Source: Forficula auricularia
Taxonomy: Eukaryota > Arthropoda > Insecta > Dermaptera > Forficulidae
Length of the DNA stretch: 64,000 nt
Reading direction: 5' to 3'
Assembly (NCBI GenBank): GCA_024734495.1
Contig: JALMQS010000061.1
Coordinates: forward strand, 6,811,321 to 6,875,320
Within the stretch, counting starts at the first letter, position 1. Each line of letters starts with the position of its first letter. A model generated the notes under the pieces. It did not search any database, was not told the DNA's origin, and saw nothing but the letters and a program-made list of their open reading frames with translations. Shown here one piece after another: positions 56,835-64,000 of this stretch. The position numbers were made by a program, and so were the translations under genes.

Positions 56835-57540
56835 ACAACCATCAGATCTGAAGATAATCTATAAAATAAAAAATTGAAATCATGGAAATAATTAAGGTGT
56901 TATTTATTGACCTGAAACCTGATGTTATAACCTGAAACATGAAGTTATAAAACAATAATATAATGCAGCAATCAGCATGTAGAACTTGTGGATCTGAGGT
57001 AAAAATTTAACTCTAGGATTCATTGTCAAAAAATAATAACTTTATTTTTGAATTGTATTTTTCAAACGAAACAGAGGATAAACTTAAAAAATCCTGAAGA
57101 AGATTCAATAAAATATCAAAAACCTACCCCTTAATAATGTACCACAATTTCTAAAATGAATCTAGGATGTTATTGAAAGTTAATCCCGAAATTTCTGGGA
57201 TTGTCAATCCCCGATTCCCACACTTGTTTGCAAAGACTTATTATTTGTATTTTCGGGAATAAATCAGATTTTCGGTTAATAATTATCAACTTTATTATTC
57301 GGTTATATTTCCCAAATTATTATCCTGCTTCAACAGTAAGAACAACCATCTGAAACTCTGAAGATAATCTACAATAAAAGATCGAAATCATGGAAATAAT
57401 TAAGGTGTTATATATTGACCCGAAACCCGAAATAATAATTCAATAATATCACGCAACAATTTAAAAACCAATATGTTGAATTCAAGTGGAATATTAAATA
57501 TTTATTTAAGATCTTTGAACATTTATTAATAAAGCCCTTG
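56835..57540 (+). repeat. Hammerhead-like repeat array, part 1
   Basis: Units carry motif 1 (CTGAAGATAATCT ... AGATCGAAATCATGG at 56848 and 57358) and motif 2 (CTGAAGAAGAT ... ATATC at 57094). A boundary text cccgaaatttctgg lies at about 57186. Motif 2 follows motif 1 by 246 bases. GAAA is present in some units but GTC is not. Confidence 0.65.
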
Positions 57541-57740
57541 AACTAACCAATGGCAGATATTCCTTCAACAATTGCAGGCTTATCCAACCTCGCCGCCCAA
57601 AACTTACAAACTTTATGAGGTTGCAACTCTAAATTTCAGTGATATTACTAAAAATATATATTTAATTCTTTAAATAGCATCAAGTACAAAGTTTAAATTT
57701 TATGTTTACACAGTTTTAAATATGACAATTTTATCAAGCA

Positions 57741-57948
57741 GATATTCTCAATACACTGCGTAAATCGAACTCTAAAGTTTCGTTTAACTCTTTCCAACAT
57801 ATCGACGGGTATGTTGGCACCACCTTGACGAATGTTGGTCTTCAGGTGAGCCAGGGTCCTAGAACCATCGTTGTAAACGAGTGATTTTAGATAGCCTCAT
57901 AAATAAAAAATAGTCGCGGGGGAATAAATCAGGCAACCGTGCTGGCCA
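57741..57948 (-). pseudogene. Mariner-type transposase C-terminal fragment
   Basis: Minus strand reads WPARLPDLFPRDYFLF, then after a one-base shift GYLKSLVYNDGSRTLAHLK, TNIRQGGANIPVDMLERV and KRNFRVRFTQCIE. This is the third catalytic-aspartate region (PDL.P.DYFLWGYLK) and C-terminus of Tc1/mariner (DD34D-like) transposases. The N-terminal two thirds and the GGHxxDV-type end are missing. A different family from the copy at 15249. A terminus-like gccccaccctata lies at 58115, but the opposite end was not found. Confidence 0.75.
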
Positions 57949-58557
57949 GTGCCCTCAAGGAGATGACGCAGTCTATTGAGAATAATGGACGCCATCTGCC
58001 TGATATTATCTTTAAAACTCTGTAAACATAAAATTGTACCTACTTGATGCTGTTCAAAGGATTAAATATATATCTGCTTTACTTTTTACTAATTTTTAAA
58101 TAAGTAAAGTGCTCTGCCCCACCCTATACAATCATTTCAACTTGCTATTAATTTATGAGTAATTATTTTTTTTAATTTAACACGTTATTTAGCAATGAGG
58201 TATTGAATAATTTTATTGATTCAAACAAGCATTTTCAAGTATGAAACAAGAAAATATTGGATGATCATTTTGAGAATTCTTTAGAACTAAATATCGACAG
58301 ATAAGTGTCTCAAAAACATCTCACCACATTTTGCTGACTTGGCTTTTACTATTATAATAAAAAATTCATAAACTATTAATAAAGCTTAATTTCATGGGCG
58401 TAGTTCCCCTTAAGCATTGCCCCTCTAGAAAAATCGAAACTCCATTATTACGTGGCATCACTTATGTATTTCTCATTAAATTATTTCGTTACTTCTAAAA
58501 TTTGTCAATTCTACTAAAAAGTTATTTGAACTCTTATCAGATTACCGAAATTGAAAT
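57949..58557. other. Possible rest of mariner element, no gene
   Basis: Contains gccccaccctata near 58115, which could be the transposon's end, then AT-rich spacer. Confidence 0.35.
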
Positions 58558-58665
58558 CTTGTGGCCGGCTTTTGCTCAAATTGTGTATTTTATGTGTGGC
58601 CCAAAACAACTCGTATTCTTCCAATGTGTGGTCCAGGGAAGCTAAAAGTTTGGACATCCCTACTA
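58558..58665 (-). repeat. hAT-type MITE end (ggtgtccaa type)
   Basis: Minus strand begins agggatgtccaaacttttag and includes gggccacacataaaata. The same end type is at 59113-59185 and 62272-62340 (plus). From general knowledge caggggtgtccaa...gggccaca is a common hAT-like end. Confidence 0.5.
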
Positions 58666-59112
58666 TATAGAGTTTTGGTTCTTAGTCTTCTCATGCAAGA
58701 GTCAGTTCAGTTACCTGGGTTAGGATAGGGAGGGTCTCTGCAGAAGCGGTTCCTAGGGGGCTTATATTACGCATAGAGAACAATGACGACAAGAAATTCT
58801 TCCTTTGGACTGGGGATGACATTCTTTGCATGTGGCCTGGTCAAGGTCCGAACCTCTGTTCAAGCAATCCTTTCAAAAACCTTCCAAATAAGCAGCTAGA
58901 AATGTATTTCTGTTCCTCAACAATTAATAGAATATACCCAATAGGCAGAATGATACCACCAGTCAAATGTTTTTTTGCTGAAGAATACAGTTTTCATGAT
59001 AAGTTCTTTATCATGTTTATCATATTAGTAATCTTTGTACTTTATTTTCTCTTGTTCTGAATCTGAAAATAAACGTGTAGATGGGGAGTCTAAATAAATA
59101 ACTATGTGTATA

Positions 59113-59185
59113 AACAAGGGCTGTCCAACAACCTTTTTACTTTCTTGGTCTACATTAAAAAGTAAAATTGTCACGAACCGGACAT
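59113..59185 (+). repeat. hAT-type MITE end, diverged
   Basis: caagggctgtccaacaacct, then attgtcacgaaccggacata, similar to the 62.27-kb copy; facing the copy at 58558. Confidence 0.4.
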
Positions 59186-59579
59186 AAAAATATAGTAATT
59201 ATATAGATTTTTTAGTATAAAAATGAAACAAATTTCTTTTACTGCTGTTAATTGGATTATACTGTATGTATTGACTAAAATGAATATTAAACACTCTGTT
59301 TACTGTGAGATTAAGTCAAATAAATAAGAACATAAAAATGTCCATGTTTTAAGGAATTATTTATGTTGAGCCGCATATGAATGAGATGAACAGCCACTCC
59401 TATTAAAAAATCTTAATCTTAACAATTTTTATGGAAATTTAGTAATTTAAAAAAGTCATTGTTAAGTAATTTTAAAACAAATTTAAAACAGTCGTTATTA
59501 AGTAATTTAAAACAGTCATTGTTGAGAAATTTAAAACACAAACAATCAGTCATCGTTGAATAATCTTTAGATTCCAAAT

Positions 59580-61140
59580 GGTATATCATTCAGAAATTTC
59601 TGGAATTCTCACACCCCAGTTCACACTCTTGATTGCAAGGAGTATATTATTATTTGTATTAACAATAAAAGCTCTGCAGAAAATCTATAATAAAATATGG
59701 AAATAATTAATGTGATACTAATTGATAGTATTTATTGACCTGAACCTAGTAGCACAGTGCTCCAAACCATAGTGCCTATATAGTTACTATATAGTTTGGA
59801 ACGCTGTGCTAGTAGGGAAGTTAATAATAAAATTCAGCACTTTAAAAATAAATATGTGGAACTTGAGCATCTGACATAAAATTTTAATTGTTGAGAATAA
59901 ATCGGATTTCTTTTTGATCACAATTTCTAAAATTAATCTTGTGGGTTGAAAGTTAATCCGGAAATTTCTGAAATTGTTAATCCGTAATTTACAAACTTGA
60001 TTGCAAAGACTATATTACTATTTGTATTGTCGGGAATAAATCAGGTTTTCGGTTAATAATTAACAATTTTATTATTACGTTACCTTTCCCAAATTATTAC
60101 CTTCATCAAGAGCAAGAACAACCATCTGAAATTCTGAAGATAATCTATAATAAAAGATCGAAATCATGGAAATAATTAAGCGGTAATTTAGTGACTCAAG
60201 TCCTGATTTATAAGTCAATAATATCATGCAGCATTTAAAAACCAATATGTTGAACTTGTGGATCAAGGGTAAAATTTTAATTGTTGAGAATATATCGGAT
60301 TTGTCGTCAATAAATAATACCTTTATTTGGGGATTGTATTTTTTAAAATATATCTTTCTTAAACGAGATCAGACAACAAGCGTCAAAGTTCTGAAGAAGA
60401 TCGAATAAAATATGGGAAACATTGAAATAAATGAACATTTCTCCACCCTAATAATTTATCTCTGCCAAGTTACAATTTCTAGCTCAGAAAAAAATGCTAA
60501 ATCATTAGAGTTTACAGAAAATGACCCGAGATTTTAATCACAATATCTAATCTATAAATCTTAAGATTATTCAAATATAATCTAGAAATTTCTGGAATTG
60601 TCAGCCTTATTTTCACAGGCCGTTCTACATACATCTTATTCTTGAATGCAAGTAGAGTATTATTTTTTGTATTGTTGATGAAATATCAGGTTTTCCGTAA
60701 ACAAACAACCCCTTCATCATTTATTAAAGTTTTTGATCCTATATTGGCTAGTTCTTACGGTTACTTTGGAAAAAACTCATAATTAAAACCTGTGGATCTG
60801 AGATAAAATTTTAATTGTTGAGAAACTATCAGGGTTTTGAATTCAATAAAGATCATTTTTATTTTGGGGTTGTATTTTTCAAAATATATCTTTACTTAAT
60901 CTACAACAGAGAACAACATTGAAAATTCTGAAGAAGATCGAATAAAATATCAGAAAGTTTTGGAATAAACGATTACTTCACACTCTAATAATGTAACTAT
61001 GCCAAGTTATAATTATCTAGCTCAAAATAAGAATAATAATGCTAAATCGGTAGTATTTACGGAAAGAGACCTGAGATTTTAAAAAGATTGTAATCACAAT
61101 CTTGGGATTAATCAAATATAATCCCGAAATTGTCAGGCTG
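59580..61140 (+). repeat. Hammerhead-like repeat array, part 2
   Basis: Boundary texts at about 59592, 59961, 60584 and 61120 give units of 359-629 bases. Motif 1 at 59674 (damaged) and 60134; motif 2 at 60391 and 60928. In 60391 the parts read CTGAAGA, AGAT, loop, then ATATGGGAAAC-ATT; in 60928 AGAAAGTTTT. All lack a clean GTC. Confidence 0.65.
59749..59812. repeat. Short perfect hairpin
   Basis: tagcacagtgctccaaacca and its near complement flank a TATA-rich loop; stem of about 25 bases inside an array unit. Likely a tiny MITE. Confidence 0.6.
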
Positions 61141-61179
61141 AGCTCATAGAAAGTATGTACTACTATAACATCCTGTATT

Positions 61180-62110
61180 GTGACCATGAAGCAGAAAATC
61201 AATCCCGAAAATTGGTAAAGAACGAAAGAGGGGGAACCCGAACAACGACAACGACGAAACGTCATTTAAATTTCTCTCTCCCAAGAGTTAAGGAAGGAAA
61301 ACTCAACTCAAAGGCTGGTTCGTTCGTTGGAAGAGATAGATACGTAGATAGTTAGGGGAAAAGAGAATGGCCTGCGTGTGAGTGAGAGACTAGTATCGTC
61401 GGTCACGTGATGTGGAAATCCTTGGGTGACCTCCCTGGATCGATCCCCTCGCTCTCTCTCTCTCTCTCTCTCGGTCTGTTGTCGGGCCTCTCGCTCTCTC
61501 GCTCTTGCATGCACACTGCCTAAAATAGAAAGAACTCTCTGGCTTCCTTCCCACTTAATCCGTCCTATTCTTTTCATTTCACTCTATTGCTCCAACTTTA
61601 CGCATTCTTATCTGGGCGTAATATTGGATAATAGGGAATTCCGTTTCTTGATGAGAAACAAACACATTCGTTGCAGATTTTGCTTCTTCCATTTCAGATG
61701 CTGCGTTTGCATCAAACAAACCAGTTTTTTTGAAATTATTTTTATTATTTCTGCTTATCATCCATCTTTCTCCTCTCTCTCTCTTGCTGTTCTGCCCACT
61801 TGGGTCGTCTTCTTCTATGTTCGGAATCCGCCGATAACTGAGGCAACCAACATTATTGATTGGTTCTCTCTCGTTCGGCTGGTGTGTTGTCAGCCAGCCA
61901 GCATCCTGCCTGATGTTGTCGGTTTGGCTGGCTGGCTGTCCTTCGGGTTCGCTCTCTGCCTACCTGCATGCTCTCTCGGGCTACAAACATGGCCGCCACC
62001 GCGCTTTTTATTCCACCCGATCAAACAACATCTCAACCTCCTTATGCAATTCAGGTTTCGCAAACAGAACAACCCAAGAATTGTGTTAAATGTCAAATCA
62101 TCAAGAACAA
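61180..62110. promoter_or_regulatory. GC-richer, CpG- and CT-rich segment, possible promoter/first exon
   Basis: Stands out from the AT-rich array: cgacaacgacgaaacgtc, CACGTG at about 61402, (CT)n at 61450-61473, ccagccagc and ggctggctggctg runs, then caaacatggccgccaccgcg at about 61983. The last is a good start context on the plus strand (MAATALFIPPDQ) and resembles the CATGGCCGCC promoter-proximal elements of housekeeping genes. Long frames over it (245 codons) are low-complexity and unconvincing. It may be the 5' end of a gene leaving the window in either direction. Confidence 0.3.
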
Positions 62111-62271
62111 CAAATCCAAGTCTTCTATTTATTTGTCAATTCAACAAATTGAAATACTATTAATTATTGATTTGTTTGAAACTAAATCATTGTTCGAAAG
62201 TCTTAAAAAAGGACATGGCGAAACAAAGTAATCGACAATATGAACAAGGGCTAGTTTTTAAGATGCTCAAA

Positions 62272-62340
62272 CAGGGGTGTCCAATCTTTTGGGTACCTTG
62301 GGCCACACAGAAAAGAAAATTGTCGCACATAAAATATACT
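62272..62340 (+). repeat. hAT-type MITE end
   Basis: caggggtgtccaatcttttg, then ccttgggccacacagaaaag. Clearest of three such ends. Confidence 0.55.
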
Positions 62341-62869
62341 TGTAAAAAAGATCGTAAATAATTAACATGACCATTTATTTTTTATTTCCTCAAAACGGAT
62401 GTTCCATCTATTAATTTTTAGGTAATAGTTTACGTATTCAAGAATAATCATAATTTTTATTAATTAATGAAACGAACAGTAATGAACAACACATTAAAAT
62501 AAATTATTTATATTGGTTTTCGGATAAACACATTTGTTAAAGTGTATTTGGTGTTGATTTCAAATAGCAATGAAATTCTTGCCCAGGATTTCTTAAAGAG
62601 GACGCTCTCTTTGTTTCTGAAAACCGGACATTTCGTGCTTGGGGATAACGGGATAGGCTACCTATAAACGGGACATAAATATGTTGCCACGTTATAAATA
62701 ATTACACATACCATCCACAATGAATCCACATGTAGAAGACATACTACAACAACAAATAAACAAAACAAGCATTCTTTAATTTCTATTATTAAAATTAGTA
62801 CACAGTAAGATATTATAATCGAAACCAATGACGGATTTAACCTTTTAAGTGGACGGATCCACAGAATCC
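62341..62869. other. No gene seen
   Basis: AT-rich; gaaaaccggacatttcgtgc near 62618 may be internal hAT-like sequence. Confidence 0.35.
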
Positions 62870-63540
62870 CAACTCTTAACTAAATAGTATCAGAATCTTT
62901 TTAATCACAATTTCTAAAATATATCCGGGGGGGGGGGGGTATTGAAAGTTAATCCCGAAATTTCTGGAATTGTCAGACCCTAGTACACACTCTTGATTGC
63001 AAGGAGGATATTATTATTTGTATTAACAATAAAAGCTCTGAAGATAATCTATAATGAAAAAATCGAAATCATAGAAATAATTAAGGTGTTATTTATTGAC
63101 CTGAAACCTGATATTATAATTCAATAACACCTACATATCATGCAACAATTTAAAAAGCAATATGTTGAACTTTTGTGGACTGAGAAGTTTTAGTTGTTGA
63201 AAATAAATCGGATTTTTTGTCAAAAAATAATAACTTTATTTTTGAGTTGAATTTTTCAATGTATGTTTTACTTAAACGACAACAGAGAAAAAGCGTCAAA
63301 AATCCTGAAAAAGAACAAATAAGGTATCGGAAACTTGAAAATAAACGACTATTTCTTAACCATAATAATACCTCTGTGTCGAGTTAGAATTTTTTTAGTT
63401 CAAACCGCTAACTGACAACAAAAATGCCGAATTACGTAAAACGACCAGAGTTTTTTTTAATCATAATTTCTAAAATAAATCAGGGGTTAAATTTAATCCC
63501 GAATTTTCTGGAATTGTCAGTCCCCAGCTCACTTGCAAGG
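62870..63540 (+). repeat. Hammerhead-like repeat array, part 3
   Basis: Boundary texts at about 62950 and 63495 (547 apart); motif 1 at 63038, motif 2 at 63305 (CTGAAAAAGA ... GTATCGGAAAC-TTG, 267 bases later). Poly-G at 62927-62938. Same order of blocks as parts 1 and 2. Confidence 0.65.
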
Positions 63541-63542
63541 AC

Positions 63543-63620
63543 CCAGAGGCGTAGCCACGGGGGTGTTTTGGGGGTCAGAACGCCCCCCCCCCCTCCCCCC
63601 CAAGGGCAGGACTCATGGGA
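63543..63620 (+). repeat. DNA-transposon end (gaggcgtagcc type)
   Basis: agaggcgtagccacgggggt followed by G and C runs. From general knowledge this terminus recurs in many invertebrate MITEs. The other end is not in the window. Confidence 0.4.
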
Positions 63621-64000
63621 TGAGTAATGACAACGACAGACCGTTTCTTATGGCAAACGAACCGTAATTAAATATGTTTTAATTTCTTGAAGTACCTTTT
63701 TAGTCCAGTTAAATTGTTCTCTAAAGGGCCCCGAGCGGGAAAGTTTTGGGGTAGTTTTTATTTCTTGATCCTATATGTTTTTTGGTGTGCTGAATCTGAA
63801 TCTGATGTTTGCTAAAAAAATTTCATGACGGAACATGGATGCAATGAGGTTTTTATAAAACTGCAATTTTTTGCAAAAACCATTCATGCTAGAAACTTGA
63901 TTTCTGTCTCATTCTCTAAGAAATTTTGTTTACTTGGACCACTTTTTTTGATAAAACTATTAGATTTATAGATATTCAGCATTTTCCATGACAATGTTTT
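63621..64000. other. No recognised feature
   Basis: AT-rich end of the window. Confidence 0.4.

Noticed and set aside
61426..62163. Longest open frame (245 codons, plus strand)
   Set aside because: Starts in a CT microsatellite, is rich in S, L, C and F, has no recognisable domain, and overlaps several other frames on both strands.

Overview
This is an AT-rich, repeat-dominated piece of a eukaryotic nuclear genome, most likely from an arthropod and probably an insect. That inference rests on the repeat types: mariner and pogo transposase remnants, hAT-type TIR elements, Helitron ends, Penelope-type ribozyme motifs and tRNA-derived SINEs. I could not fix the order or species. No host protein-coding gene is supported. 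No open frame is convincing, and the longer ones lie over microsatellites, foldback arms or low-complexity DNA. One scaffold gap of 17 N lies at 51186-51202.

Layout. 0-9 kb: inverted tRNA-like SINE ends, several foldback elements, and the first hammerhead-like ribozyme motifs (3.4-4.1 kb). 12.6 kb: a hAT-type MITE swollen by an internal minisatellite; its short relative at 25.6 kb keeps what looks like the unexpanded state. 15-19 kb: a deleted mariner with a dead transposase, a modular foldback element with a LINE tail nested in it, and a pogo-type element that keeps the first 29 codons of a transposase. 20-24 kb: a foldback with a 75-bp tandem duplication, a tRNA-derived SINE, a VNTR-bearing poly(A) retroposon, and a foldback carrying two ribozyme motifs. 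28-37 kb: a dispersed 650-bp repeat, a ribozyme foldback, two related non-autonomous Helitrons and the second VNTR retroposon. 38-48 kb: two abutting TIR elements, a large foldback with another element nested in it, and more ribozyme-bearing foldbacks. 51-56 kb: a 263-bp-arm TIR element, a hAT-type element, a 5'-truncated LINE with target-site duplication, an 82-89-bp minisatellite and an inverted-repeat unit around a LINE fragment. 56.8-63.5 kb: a broken array of units of about 540-630 bp with hammerhead-like motifs, interrupted by a mariner fragment, hAT-type ends and a GC-richer, promoter-like segment at 61.2-62.1 kb.

The most interesting theme is ribozyme-like. At least fifteen places carry CTGANGA, then a short GC-rich hairpin, then GAAAC followed directly by GTC or by TATA-GTC. 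Stem II sequences differ between copies but stay complementary, and motifs often sit as inverted pairs in the arms of foldback elements. This is what hammerhead ribozymes of Penelope-like elements or retrozymes would look like. Most copies carry one extra base between the CTGANGA box and stem II, so catalysis is not assured.
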